A DNA stretch of 39,833 nucleotides from Gemmatimonadota bacterium. GTDB taxonomy: Bacteria; Gemmatimonadota; Gemmatimonadetes; Gemmatimonadales; GWC2-71-9. The notes under the pieces are model-generated. The model saw only the letters and a list, made by a program, of their open reading frames with translations. It made no database searches and was not told the origin of the DNA. Every line of letters begins with the position of its first letter. Position 1 is the first letter of the stretch. The position numbers and the translations under genes are program-made. The DNA is taken from NCBI GenBank assembly GCA_003221045.1, contig QHUC01000118.1:1-39833 (forward strand). Direction: 5' to 3'. Positions 25,856 through 34,471 of the stretch are shown here, one piece after another.

Positions 25856-26986
25856 ATGAAGAAGCAGATCGCTTTGACGGTCCTGGCGGGTCTCGCCGCT
25901 TGCTCGCAGGAACGTAGCGTTACCGGCCCGCCCGCAGCGCGTGCTGTCGCACTCGCGGCGAGCGTGCAGGCCGTGGACGGCGCTCAGCGCGCGGTATACA
26001 CCCTCATGAACCAGGTTTCGGGGAATGCTGTCGCGATCTTCCAGCGCGCCGCCGACGGCACGCTCACCGCGGTGGGCACGGTGGCGACCGGTGGCACAGG
26101 AACAGGAAGCGGACTGGGATCGCAGGGCGCGCTGGCATTGAGCGACGATGGGCGTTGGTTGTTCGCCGTCAACGCCGGCAGCAACGACGTCTCGATCCTT
26201 CGGGTGACGCCGGCGGGACTCGTGCTGACGAGTCGGGTTCCGTCTGACGGGACGCTGCCGATCAGCCTGACGGTTCACGGCAACCTGCTGTATGTCCTGA
26301 ACGGCGGCGGCAGCGGCAACATCGCCGGATTCGCGCTCGACAACGGGGGCGGGGCGACGTCCATTCCGGGAGCCATCCGTCCGCTGAGTGGCCCGAACGT
26401 CGGCCCCGCGGAGGTGGCCTTCAGTCCGAACGGACGCTGGCTGATCGTGACTGAGAAGAACACCAATGCGTTCGACATCTACGCCGTCGGACCCGACGGC
26501 GTGGCGGGTGCCCCGACACTCGAGGCGTCCGCTGGGATCCAGCCATTCGGGTTCACGTTTGGCCTGCGCAACGAGCTGTTCATTACCGAGGCCGCTAGCG
26601 GCAGTGTGTCGTCCTACGTCATCGGCTCGAGCGGCACGCCGGTGCTCGTCAGTGGCGCCGTGCCGACGGACCAGGCCGCGCCTTGCTGGGCCGCAGTGAC
26701 AAAGGACGGCCGCTTCGTCTACACGGCGAACGCCCACGCTGGGACGATCTCCGGATTCGCCGTGGGCACGGACGGCACACTTAGGGCGCTCGACGCGAAC
26801 GGCGTCACAGCGACCGTGGGCGCGGGCAACCTCGATCTGGCCATCAGCGAGAACGGCCGGTACTTGTATCAGCTGCGTGGCAATGGGCCGATCACGGCGT
26901 TGCGGGTGGAGGACGATGGACACCTGACCATCCTCGGCGTGGTGGGTGCGATGCCCGGCTCTGTTGCTGGGCTGGCGGCGCGCTAG
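25856..26986 (+). CDS. Beta-propeller lipoprotein, lactonase-like
   Basis: 376 residues. The signal peptide ends in GLAAC (Cys16), a lipobox. The rest is a seven-bladed propeller of the YVTN/6-phosphogluconolactonase-like (Lactonase, COG2706) type: repeated units such as LALSDDGRWLFAVNAGSNDVSILRV, VAFSPNGRWLIVTEKNTNAFDIYAV, AVTKDGRFVYTANAHAGTISGFAV and LAISENGRYLYQL. Surface-anchored location argues against a cytosolic pentose-phosphate role; a binding function or secreted lactonase is more likely. Monocistronic. Confidence 0.88.
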   Translation: MKKQIALTVLAGLAACSQERSVTGPPAARAVALAASVQAVDGAQRAVYTLMNQVSGNAVAIFQRAADGTLTAVGTVATGGTGTGSGLGSQGALALSDDGRWLFAVNAGSNDVSILRVTPAGLVLTSRVPSDGTLPISLTVHGNLLYVLNGGGSGNIAGFALDNGGGATSIPGAIRPLSGPNVGPAEVAFSPNGRWLIVTEKNTNAFDIYAVGPDGVAGAPTLEASAGIQPFGFTFGLRNELFITEAASGSVSSYVIGSSGTPVLVSGAVPTDQAAPCWAAVTKDGRFVYTANAHAGTISGFAVGTDGTLRALDANGVTATVGAGNLDLAISENGRYLYQLRGNGPITALRVEDDGHLTILGVVGAMPGSVAGLAAR

Positions 26987-27011
26987 CCGAGGACATGACA
27001 CGAGGGGCACG

Positions 27012-28433
27012 TCACCCTCCCGCGGCCCGGCCGGCCGCGGGCAGCCAGAGGGTGAACGTGCTGCCCTTCCCCGGCGCGCTCTCGACCGCGATAGTGCCCC
27101 CCTGGAGCTCGGCCAGCAAACGGGCGATCGCGAGCCCCAGACCCGTGCCGCCCAGCGAGCGGCTGCGCGACTGGTCGACGCGGAAGAACCGGTCGAAGAT
27201 CCGCTCCACGTGCTCCGCCGCGATGCCGGGGCCGGTATCGTGGACGCTCACCCCCACACGGGTCCCGTCCCGGTGTAGCGCGAAGGTGATCTGCCCACTC
27301 GGCGTGTAGCGCACCGCGTTCGACGCCAGGTTCAGCAGGACATGGCGAGTCCGCTCGCCATCCCCCACAGCCCACAGCGCTTCGACCGGGGCGAGCCGGA
27401 CGTCGATGTCTCGGTCCAGGGCCATCGCTTCGGTAATCTCTTTCACTTCACTCACCACCGAGCCCAGGTCGAACGGCGCGTGCGCCAGTGCCAGTCGCCG
27501 ATTCTCGCCGCGGGCGATAAGCAGCAACTCGTCGACCAGCTTCGCCGTTCGGTCGAGCTCACGTTCCATCGCCATCAACGCTTCCCGCATCTCCGACTCC
27601 GAGCGTCCGTCCGCCAGTGCCCACTGGACCTGCGCACGGAGGTGTGTGAGCGGCGTTCGCAGCTCATGGCTAGCGTCCGCGGTGAAGGACTCGAGGGCGC
27701 GGTGCGCGCGCTCGACGCGCTCGAGCATGCGATTGATGTTGTCGGCGAGCGCCGTCACCTCACTCTGGCCCGTCGGGGTCCTGATGCGCTTGTCGAGCTC
27801 CGCCGGACCGATCGCCTGCGTTTCGACCGCGACGCGTTCCAGCGGGCGCAGCGCCGCCACGACGGCACGGCGGGCGCCCCGGCCGCTACCGAGGGCAGCC
27901 CCGGGAAGCAACAGCGCGGCGCCGGCTGCCAGGGCGCCGAGGGCGACGAGGTACGGCTGTCGACTGGCGACGATGTAGATGTCGAAGACGCCCACCGCGC
28001 GGTGCAGAACGCGGAACCGCCACCGCGCGCGCTGTGCGATCATGGCGAGCAGGACCTGGGGCACGTCGTTCGGGGAAGCCGTGGTCGGCAAGCCCTCGAG
28101 CCGCCGGGCCGGCATCCCAGGCGACAAGAAGTAGACCTCCGGCTTGCCGCCGACCCCGACGGTGGTGCGTGTGATCACCACCTGCCCGCCCATACCGAGG
28201 AGCCGATCGGCGAGCGCCGCGGGCATCACCCCGCCCGGTCCGCCCGTGGTATCGGCGTACGTCGCGAGCAGCGATTGGATCACATCCGCCGAGTGCTCGA
28301 GGGAGCGGCGCAGGACCGCCTCCGCCGCCACGGCGAAGGCGAGGACGACCAGCAGCGCGTAGCCCGCTATGGTCGTCCAGGCAACCTGAGCGAAGCGCCG
28401 CGTGAGCACGCCCGCGAGCCCGCGCTCGGTCAT
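27012..28433 (-). CDS. OmpR-type partner sensor histidine kinase
   Basis: 473 residues from ATG 28433, overlapping the response regulator stop (TGATG); GTG 28436 is an alternative. TM1 about 21-42, periplasmic region about 43-158, TM2 about 160-182, HAMP about 190-242 (LRPLERVAVETQAIG), HisKA with FTADASHELRTPLTHLR (His257), then HATPase: NLASNAVRYTPSGQ, DTGPGI, FFRVDQSRSRSLGGTGLGLAI. Classical membrane-bound HK of the class often paired with OmpR/PhoB regulators for envelope or metal stress. The signal is not predictable. Confidence 0.95.
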   Translation of the reverse strand: MTERGLAGVLTRRFAQVAWTTIAGYALLVVLAFAVAAEAVLRRSLEHSADVIQSLLATYADTTGGPGGVMPAALADRLLGMGGQVVITRTTVGVGGKPEVYFLSPGMPARRLEGLPTTASPNDVPQVLLAMIAQRARWRFRVLHRAVGVFDIYIVASRQPYLVALGALAAGAALLLPGAALGSGRGARRAVVAALRPLERVAVETQAIGPAELDKRIRTPTGQSEVTALADNINRMLERVERAHRALESFTADASHELRTPLTHLRAQVQWALADGRSESEMREALMAMERELDRTAKLVDELLLIARGENRRLALAHAPFDLGSVVSEVKEITEAMALDRDIDVRLAPVEALWAVGDGERTRHVLLNLASNAVRYTPSGQITFALHRDGTRVGVSVHDTGPGIAAEHVERIFDRFFRVDQSRSRSLGGTGLGLAIARLLAELQGGTIAVESAPGKGSTFTLWLPAAGRAAGG

Positions 28434-29104
28434 CACGCCTCGAGGCGGTAGCCGGTGCCACGCACGGTACGGATCGGCGGACTCTGACCGGCGAAGGTGA
28501 GCTTCTTCCGCAAGTAATTGACATACACGTCGACGACGTTGGTCTCGGGATCGAACTTATAGTTCCAGACCGCTTCGGCGATGCGGGACCGGGACACCGT
28601 GCGACCGGCGTTCCGCATCAGGTACTCGAGAAGCGCGAATTCCCGCGGGCTCAGATCGACCAGCCGGCCGTTCTGCGTGACCCGACGCGTCAGAGGGTCG
28701 AGCGTCATGCTGCCGACCGCGAGCATCGCGTCCTTGTGGCGCAGGCCCGCCCGGCGGATGAGCGCGTGCACTCGCGCGATCAGCTCGGGCAGGTCGAACG
28801 GCTTCGTGAGATAATCGTCCGCGCCGCCCTCGAGCCCGCGGACCCTCGCGTCCAGCTCGTCTTTTGCCGTGAGCAGCAACACCGGCGTGAACACGCCCCG
28901 CCGGCGCAGCTCTTCGACTACACTGAAGCCGTCCCGTCCGGGGAGCATGACGTCGAGAACGACGCAGTCGTACGCGCCGTCGAGGGCGCGTTCCAGCGCG
29001 CGATCCCCCGACTCGGCCTCGACCACGCCGTAGCCCTCCTCGCGGAAGGCCTTGCTCAGGAAGCGCCGCAGATCGCGGTCGTCCTCGACGACGAGAATCT
29101 GCAC
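28433..29104 (-). CDS. OmpR/PhoB family response regulator
   Basis: 223 residues from GTG 29104, which places the receiver start (VQILVVEDDRDLRRFL) correctly; the longer frame to 29179 adds residues with no family counterpart. The receiver has the acidic pair, VVLDVMLPGRDG with phospho-Asp, LLLTAK and YLTKPFD with the conserved Lys. The C-terminal winged helix (about 125-220) includes LSPREFALLEYLMRNAGRTVSRSRIAEAVW and NVVDVYVNYLRKKL ending in RTVRGTGYRL. Upstream gene of the pair. Divergent from the exported MsrB across 110 bp, so MsrB is a candidate target (inference). Confidence 0.95.
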   Translation of the reverse strand: MQILVVEDDRDLRRFLSKAFREEGYGVVEAESGDRALERALDGAYDCVVLDVMLPGRDGFSVVEELRRRGVFTPVLLLTAKDELDARVRGLEGGADDYLTKPFDLPELIARVHALIRRAGLRHKDAMLAVGSMTLDPLTRRVTQNGRLVDLSPREFALLEYLMRNAGRTVSRSRIAEAVWNYKFDPETNVVDVYVNYLRKKLTFAGQSPPIRTVRGTGYRLEA

Positions 29105-29214
29105 GCCGCAAAGTACGGCGAGCCGCGGCACGCCGGCAATGAGCGCAACGTGATAATGCTCTAATCCGGCGGCCACCACTTCCTATTCCCCCCGCCGACC
29201 GTCACATTGCATCC

Positions 29215-29802
29215 ATGAATCTGCCGCTGATTCACGCGAGGTTCGGGCTGGTGCTCGGGCTGGCCGCGACGCTCGCGTCCTTCGCTCGGATCGGCGCCGC
29301 GCAGAGCGGCACAAGAGGATGGAATCCGATGGCCTTCAAAAAGTTGAGTGACGCGGAGCTCAAGAACACGCTCACGCCACTGCAGTACCAGGTGACCCAG
29401 CATGAGGGGACGGAGCCACCGTTCCGCAACGACTACTGGGACAACCATCAGGCAGGCATCTACGTGGACGTCGTGTCGGGCGAGCCGCTCTTCAGCTCGC
29501 TCGACAAGTACGAATCGGGCACGGGATGGCCGAGCTTTACCAAGCCACTCGAGGCCGGCAACGTGCGCGAGAAGGTGGATCGCTCGCTGCTCATGGTGCG
29601 CACGGAGGTGCGGTCGGCGCACGGCGACTCTCACCTCGGGCACGTGTTCGACGACGGCCCGCCCCCGACCGGCTTGCGATACTGCATGAACTCCGCCGCG
29701 CTCCGGTTCATTCCGGTCGATCGCCTGGTCGCGGAGGGGTACGGACAGTACCTCCCGTTGTTCCAGCACGCCGCCGCGAAGGACTCGGCGAAGGGCCACT
29801 AG
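29215..29802 (+). CDS. msrB: Exported peptide-methionine (R)-S-oxide reductase
   Basis: 195 residues with an N-terminal signal sequence ([19 protein letters not shown]), so it acts outside the cytoplasm on oxidised methionines of envelope proteins. MsrB landmarks: [38 protein letters not shown] and [11 protein letters not shown] with catalytic Cys157. The zinc-binding CxxC pairs of many MsrBs are absent ([13 protein letters not shown]), and Cys157 is the only cysteine, so no intramolecular resolving Cys exists. Regeneration must use an external thiol or thioredoxin-like partner. Divergent from the OmpR-type regulator. Confidence 0.95.
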   Translation: MNLPLIHARFGLVLGLAATLASFARIGAAQSGTRGWNPMAFKKLSDAELKNTLTPLQYQVTQHEGTEPPFRNDYWDNHQAGIYVDVVSGEPLFSSLDKYESGTGWPSFTKPLEAGNVREKVDRSLLMVRTEVRSAHGDSHLGHVFDDGPPPTGLRYCMNSAALRFIPVDRLVAEGYGQYLPLFQHAAAKDSAKGH

Positions 29803-29823
29803 CCCCCCGCCCCCCGCCCCCCG
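29803..29823 (+). repeat. (CCCCCCG)x3 tandem repeat between convergent genes
   Basis: Three exact copies of the 7-bp unit fill the 23-bp gap between the msrB stop (29800-29802) and the methyltransferase stop (29826). No terminator hairpin with a T run is visible here. Confidence 0.85.
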
Positions 29824-29825
29824 CC

Positions 29826-30590
29826 TCACACCCGACCGACGCGGAGGGCGAGCGGCCAGCGGATGGTGCGGACCCGTTCTGCCGGCCCCCACGCGTGGGC
29901 CAGCGCCCTCCGGAACGCCTCGAGCGACGCCTGCCCCGCCGCACGCGTAAGGGCCCAGATTGCGGACCACGTGCCCACGTATCCCACGACGTTCTCGAGC
30001 CGCCACTCGTGCCGGATTTCGAGGGACGGAACCGCCAGCTCGTCGAACGGGAACGACAGCGAGCGATAGCCCTCATTGACGTGCCGTCGCTCGGGCGGCC
30101 AGTACGAGCCGAGGACGTCGTGGTAGAACGGTCGGATGATCGCGTCGAGCCCGGGATCCACGGTCATCACGCCATAGCTGATCAGTGCCACGATTCCGCC
30201 GGGTCGCGCCACACGTCGCACTTCGGCGTAGTACGCCGGGAGATCGAACCAATGGGCGGCCTGCGCCGCGGTGGCCAGGTCCACGACACCATCCGCGAGG
30301 CCGCTTGCCTGGGCGGGCGCGCAGCTGTAGGTCACCTTGTGGTGCGGCGTCGCGCGTGCGAGCTGCTCGGTGCTCGCATCCGTCGCCCAGACACGCGCGA
30401 ACGGACCGGCCAGGAGCGCGGACAGCTGCCCCGAGCCACAGCCCGCGTCCCACGCGAGGCGCCGCGCGGGTGCGAGCCGGGCGAACAGGTCGACCAGTGC
30501 CGCGGGGTACGTCGGGCGATGCGCCGCATAGGCGGCCGCGACCTCCGAGAAGTGATCCTTGAAGTCCCCCTCTCCCCCCGGCGCGGTCAT
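29826..30590 (-). CDS. Class I SAM-dependent methyltransferase
   Basis: 254 residues from ATG 30590, overlapping the upstream gene stop (ATGA). N-terminal FKDHFSEVAAAYAAHRPTYP is typical of the trans-aconitate methyltransferase-like group; motif I is LAWDAGCGSGQLS (about 45-57), motif II-like VWATDAS, then DLATAAQAAHWFDLPAYYAEVRRVARPGG. A Rossmann methyltransferase acting on a small molecule is likely; no substrate can be named. Cotranscribed with the MarR-GNAT gene. Confidence 0.88.
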   Translation of the reverse strand: MTAPGGEGDFKDHFSEVAAAYAAHRPTYPAALVDLFARLAPARRLAWDAGCGSGQLSALLAGPFARVWATDASTEQLARATPHHKVTYSCAPAQASGLADGVVDLATAAQAAHWFDLPAYYAEVRRVARPGGIVALISYGVMTVDPGLDAIIRPFYHDVLGSYWPPERRHVNEGYRSLSFPFDELAVPSLEIRHEWRLENVVGYVGTWSAIWALTRAAGQASLEAFRRALAHAWGPAERVRTIRWPLALRVGRV

Positions 30591-31522
30591 AGCTCGAGCT
30601 CCCAGATCTCGGCCACCAAGGCCTTCCCGAAGCGGTGGTGCCGTTCGGTGCGCCTCAGACGGAACCCGGCCGCTTCGTATAGGCGCCGCGCCGCCTCGAG
30701 CTCGCTCTGAGTCCAGAGAACGAGCTTCCGGTAGCCGACCTGGCGCGCGAAGCGCACGCACTCTCCCACAAGCCGGGTGCCGAGCCCCCCTCCTCGCGCC
30801 GACGGCTCCACCAGGAGGAGGCGCAGCTGCGCGACCGCCCTGGATTTCTTGACCAGGAACACGCAGCCGACGATGTCCCCATCCCGTTCAGCGATCCAGC
30901 AGCGCTCCCGCTTGGCGTCGAAGCGCCGGACGAACCGCGCCACGATCTCGGCCACGAGGCCCTCGAACTCCTGGTCGTAGCCGTATTCCCGGGCATACAA
31001 TGCGCCATGGCGGTGGACCACCCAGCCCAGGTCGCCCGGCTGGGGTGAGCGGACGACGAACGCAGCCGGCGGCCTGGATGCGTCGCGCTCGCCGACCAGC
31101 TCTTGAACGGTGTGCATCGCGGCGACCACCCGGCCCTGCTCGTCTCCGGAGAGACCGGAGAGCATCGCCGCAACTTCGTCATGCGAGCGGGCGTCGAGTG
31201 GTGCGAACGCCTTCCTGCCCTGGGCCGTGAGCGCGAGATGAGTGCGCCGGCCATCGGTCGCCGAGCGTGTCTTGGCGACCAGGCCACGCTTCTCGAAGCC
31301 CCGCAGGATACGGCTCAGGTACCCGGCGTCGAGGCCCAGATCGCGGCCCAGCTCGGTGGCGGTCGGCCGGTCACGGTGCGCGAGCTCATACAACACGCGC
31401 ACCTGAGTCAGCGAGAAGGAACTCCGATACGCGCCCTCCCGCAGTACGCCGATTTTCCGCGTGTAGAATCGATTGAAGCGGCGTACCGCTCCCACCCGCC
31501 GCTCCAGCCCGCGCGCGTCCAT
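30587..31522 (-). CDS. MarR-type regulator fused to GNAT acetyltransferase
   Basis: 311 residues. The MarR winged helix covers about 5-150 (FSLTQVRVLYELAHRDRPTATELGRDLGLDAGYLSRILRGFEKRGLV, wing SATDGRRTHLALT). The GNAT domain covers about 156-311, with acetyl-CoA pyrophosphate loop ARGGGLGTRL and C-terminal ARRLYEAAGFRLRRTERHHRFGKALVAEIWEL. This two-domain architecture recurs in bacteria. The enzyme half may acetylate the molecule sensed by the regulator half. A perfect palindrome 19-37 bp upstream is its likely operator, shared with the divergent ABC exporter. Confidence 0.93.
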   Translation of the reverse strand: MDARGLERRVGAVRRFNRFYTRKIGVLREGAYRSSFSLTQVRVLYELAHRDRPTATELGRDLGLDAGYLSRILRGFEKRGLVAKTRSATDGRRTHLALTAQGRKAFAPLDARSHDEVAAMLSGLSGDEQGRVVAAMHTVQELVGERDASRPPAAFVVRSPQPGDLGWVVHRHGALYAREYGYDQEFEGLVAEIVARFVRRFDAKRERCWIAERDGDIVGCVFLVKKSRAVAQLRLLLVEPSARGGGLGTRLVGECVRFARQVGYRKLVLWTQSELEAARRLYEAAGFRLRRTERHHRFGKALVAEIWELEL

Positions 31523-31540
31523 TCGCCAATGTTCCGGATA

Positions 31541-31559
31541 TACTTGACTCTGTCAAGTA
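31541..31559. promoter_or_regulatory. Likely MarR operator between MarR-GNAT and ABC exporter genes
   Basis: TACTTGAC-TCT-GTCAAGTA is a perfect inverted repeat with 8-bp arms. It is located 18 bp upstream of the MarR-GNAT start (31522) and 42 bp before the ABC gene start (31602). TTGACA on the minus strand lies within it and could be a -35 box, so binding would block transcription. Function is inferred from symmetry, length and position. Confidence 0.6.
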
Positions 31560-31601
31560 CTTCTTTGGGCCCCGCCCCTGTTTAGATTTCCGCTCACTCT
31601 C

Positions 31602-33312
31602 ATGGCCGACCACACCAGCGCGACCCGACCGCCCAAGAAGACCATCACCCCAGGCGCCTGGCAGGAAGCGCGCAGCCTGGTCTACGCCCACCGCCACCGG
31701 CTGGCCCTGGGCCTCGCGCTCCTGCTCCTCAACCGCATGGCGGGGCTCGTCCTCCCCTCGTCGTCCAAGTGGGTGATCGACCGCGTGATCAACCAGCACC
31801 ACCCCGAGCTCCTCCTGCCGCTGGCGATCTTGGTGGGCGGGGCCACACTGATTCAGGCGATCACCGGATTCGGTATCTCGCAGGTGCTCGGCGTCGCTGC
31901 CCAGCGGGCCATCACCGACATGCGCCGCACCGTGCAGGCGTATGTGTTGCGACTCCCGATCAGCTACTTCGATTCGACGAAGAGCGGAATCCTCATCTCC
32001 CGTATCATGACGGACGCCGAGGGCATCCGGAACCTCGTGGGCACGGGCTTGGTGCAGCTCGTGGGCGGGCTCGTGACGGGGGCGATCGCGCTCGGGGTGC
32101 TGTTTTATCTCAACTGGCGGCTCACGCTGACGCGCGGAGCGGAGCGAGCGGCTCGTGTTCACCCGTGGCGCGAACACCCTGTTCCGGAACATCGCCACGA
32201 CCATGACCGGCATTTCGGGAGTCGGGGCCTTCGCGACCATCATCATTGGCGCGATCGGCATCCTGATGATCCTCGAGGGCGGGCACGCGATCATCTCCGG
32301 TGCCATGACACTGGGGGACTTCGTCATGTACCTCATGTTCGTCGGCCTCGTCGCGCTGCCGTTGATCAACATCGCGTCGATCGGGACGCAGATCACCGAA
32401 GCCTTCGCGGGACTCGACCGCATCCGCGAGATCCGCCGGCTGGTGACCGAGGATGCGGACGACGGCGCGCGCGCCACGCTCGACGGCGTGCGGGGGGATA
32501 TCGCCTTCGAGAACGTCAGCTTCGAGTACACGACCGGACACGACGTGCTGAAGGGCGTCTCCTTCCGGGCCCCCGCCGGCTCGACCACCGCCCTGGTCGG
32601 CTCGTCGGGGGCGGGCAAGAGCACGCTGATCAGCCTCGTGCTGACGTTCAACCAGCCAAAGTCGGGCAGGATCCTCGTGGACGGCCGCGATCTCGCGTCG
32701 CTCCGGCTCGCCGACTACCGCCGCCAGCTCGGCGTCGTGCTCCAGGACAACTTTCTGTTCGACGGGACCGTGGCCGAGAACATCGCGTTCGCGCGGCCGC
32801 ACGCGACGCGCGAGGAGATCGAGGAAGCGGCCCGGATTGCCCATTGCGACGAGTTCGTGCGTCGCTTCGAGAACGGCTACGACACGGTGGTGGGGGAGCG
32901 AGGCGTGAAGCTGTCGGGCGGCGAACGCCAGCGGGTCTCGATCGCCCGGGCGATCCTGGCCGATCCGCGCATCCTCATCCTCGACGAGGCCACGTCCAGC
33001 CTCGACTCGGAGAGCGAAGCCGCGATCCAGGACGGGCTGCGCACGCTGCGGCACGGCCGCACGACTTTCGTGATCGCCCACCGCCTCTCGACGATCCGTA
33101 GCGCCGACCAGATCCTGGTGCTCGAGGGCGGCGAGATCGTCGAGCGCGGAACGCACGCGGAGCTCCTCGCCAGGCAGGGCCGCTACCGCCAGCTCTACGA
33201 CAAGCAGTACCACTTCGAGCAGGACCTCTTCGTGAACCCCGGCGAGGACTTCACGCCCGAGCCCGAAGCCATCGCGCCGCCCGCGCCGCTCACGCCACCG
33301 GGCCGGCTGTAG
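31602..33312 (+). pseudogene. ABC exporter half-transporter (TMD-NBD), broken by an out-of-frame deletion
   Basis: Two frames together make one ABC half-exporter. Frame 1 (31602 to about 32130) gives the first three membrane helices, ending LNWRLTLT. The second frame (readable from about 32131, after a TGA at 32128-32130) begins RAERSERLVFTRG and continues through the last helices and an intact nucleotide-binding domain: GSSGAGKST (Walker A), KLSGGERQRVS (signature), ILILDEATSSLD (Walker B), VIAHRLST (H loop). Compared with family members about 50 residues are missing between LTLT and the RAERSERL segment, and the frame changes there. Either a real deletion or an assembly error. Confidence 0.8.
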
Positions 33313-33371
33313 GTCGGGAGCGCGTTCAGCGCCGCTCTAGCGCCGGTGCCCGGATCGGCCTACACTAGCAC

Positions 33372-34361
33372 ATGCCGTTGATCGACACGAATCACGGACG
33401 GGCGGCTGTGGTGGTGTTGCTGCTCGGTGCCGCGCTGATCATCGCGCTCGCGCCGTACGCCACCGGGATTATCGGAATTCCCGTATTGTACGCCATCTTC
33501 TCCCCTGTACACGACTGGCTGGGCATGCGGATGCGGCCCCGACTCTCCGCGGTGCTCGTGGTCGTGCTCGCGCTGTTCCTGATCGTGGTCCCCGGAGTCT
33601 CCTTCGCGGGCCTCATCGTCGGCCAGGCCCAGGAGATCGCCGGCAGCGTGATTCGCAACCCACTGCTCGGCCGTCTCCGGGAGCTCAAGCTCGGCGGCAT
33701 CGACCTGGGACCTCGCCTGGCCGATCTGGGCACCCAGGTAGTGGCCTGGATCGGCTCATCGGCGTTCGGCTTGGTCGGCACTGCCACCCGCCTCGCGCTC
33801 AACCTCACGATCTCTTTGTTCGGACTGTTTTACCTGCTGCTTCAACCGCAAGACACCTGGGAGGCCGTCCGGCCATACATCCCGTTCTCGGCGAAGAACA
33901 CCGAGAAGCTGCGCCAGCGATTCCGCGACGTCACAAGCGCGACCATCATCGGCACCGGCCTCACCGCGGCGGTTCAGGGCCTGCTCGTCGGGATCGGCTT
34001 CTGGGTGACCGGCCTGCCGAACGCCGTGTTCTGGGGCGTGGTCACGATGGTGTTTGCCATCCTGCCCGTGGTCGGGAGCGGCCTCGTGTGGGGGCCCGGT
34101 GCGATCGCGTTGATGCTGAGCGGTCGCGCGGGACCGGGCGTGCTACTGGCAATCTGGGGCGCCGTGGTCGTCGGAAACGTGGACTACGTCGTCCGACCGA
34201 GAATCTTCAGGCGGTGGGCCAACATCCATCCCCTTGTCACGCTGCTCGGCGCGCTCGCGGGCGTACCGTTCTTCGGTATTCTGGGGCTGCTGATAGGACC
34301 GTTGGCGCTGTCGTACTTCTTTGAGCTGGTAAAGATGTACAGGGAAGAGTACCTCAGCTGA
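33372..34361 (+). CDS. AI-2E family transporter
   Basis: 329 residues with about eight hydrophobic helices. AI-2E (PerM/TqsA-like, UPF0118) pattern: an N-terminal helix pair, a soluble loop of about 70 residues, then QGLLVGIGFWVTGLPNAVFWGVVTMVFAILPVVGSGLVWGPG and a terminal HPLVTLLGALAGVPFFGILGLLIGPLAL. Members export AI-2 or other solutes, or act as antiporters; AI-2 transport should not be assumed. A nested hairpin element starts 4 nt after its stop and supplies a candidate terminator. Confidence 0.92.
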   Translation: MPLIDTNHGRAAVVVLLLGAALIIALAPYATGIIGIPVLYAIFSPVHDWLGMRMRPRLSAVLVVVLALFLIVVPGVSFAGLIVGQAQEIAGSVIRNPLLGRLRELKLGGIDLGPRLADLGTQVVAWIGSSAFGLVGTATRLALNLTISLFGLFYLLLQPQDTWEAVRPYIPFSAKNTEKLRQRFRDVTSATIIGTGLTAAVQGLLVGIGFWVTGLPNAVFWGVVTMVFAILPVVGSGLVWGPGAIALMLSGRAGPGVLLAIWGAVVVGNVDYVVRPRIFRRWANIHPLVTLLGALAGVPFFGILGLLIGPLALSYFFELVKMYREEYLS

Positions 34362-34365
34362 AAGG

Positions 34366-34471
34366 CTAGACGCACAGACGCGCAGACGCACAGGGGTGAA
34401 CAGTTTGAGTGAACAGGATTACCTGCTCACTAACTCCTGCTTACCGCTGTGCGTCTGTGCGTCTAGTTTTT
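34366..34471. repeat. Nested hairpin element with tandem 8-bp repeats, followed by a T run
   Basis: Left arm: CTAGACGCACAGACGC (34366-34381), continuing as ACGCRCAG units (34370-34377, 34378-34385, 34386-34393). Right arm: GCGTCTGTGCGTCTAG (34451-34466), perfectly complementary over 16 bp, preceded by another CTGTGCGT copy. Inside lies a second hairpin: GTGAACAGG (34409-34417), ATTA loop, CCTGCTCAC (34422-34430). TTTTT follows at 34467-34471, so it may terminate the AI-2E transcript. Base composition is lower in GC than the surroundings. The right arm also encodes the last residues of the M23 peptidase on the minus strand. Confidence 0.85.

Noticed and set aside
25697-27010. 437-codon minus-strand frame opposite the beta-propeller gene
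   Set aside because: Shadow; the propeller repeats on the plus strand are unmistakable.
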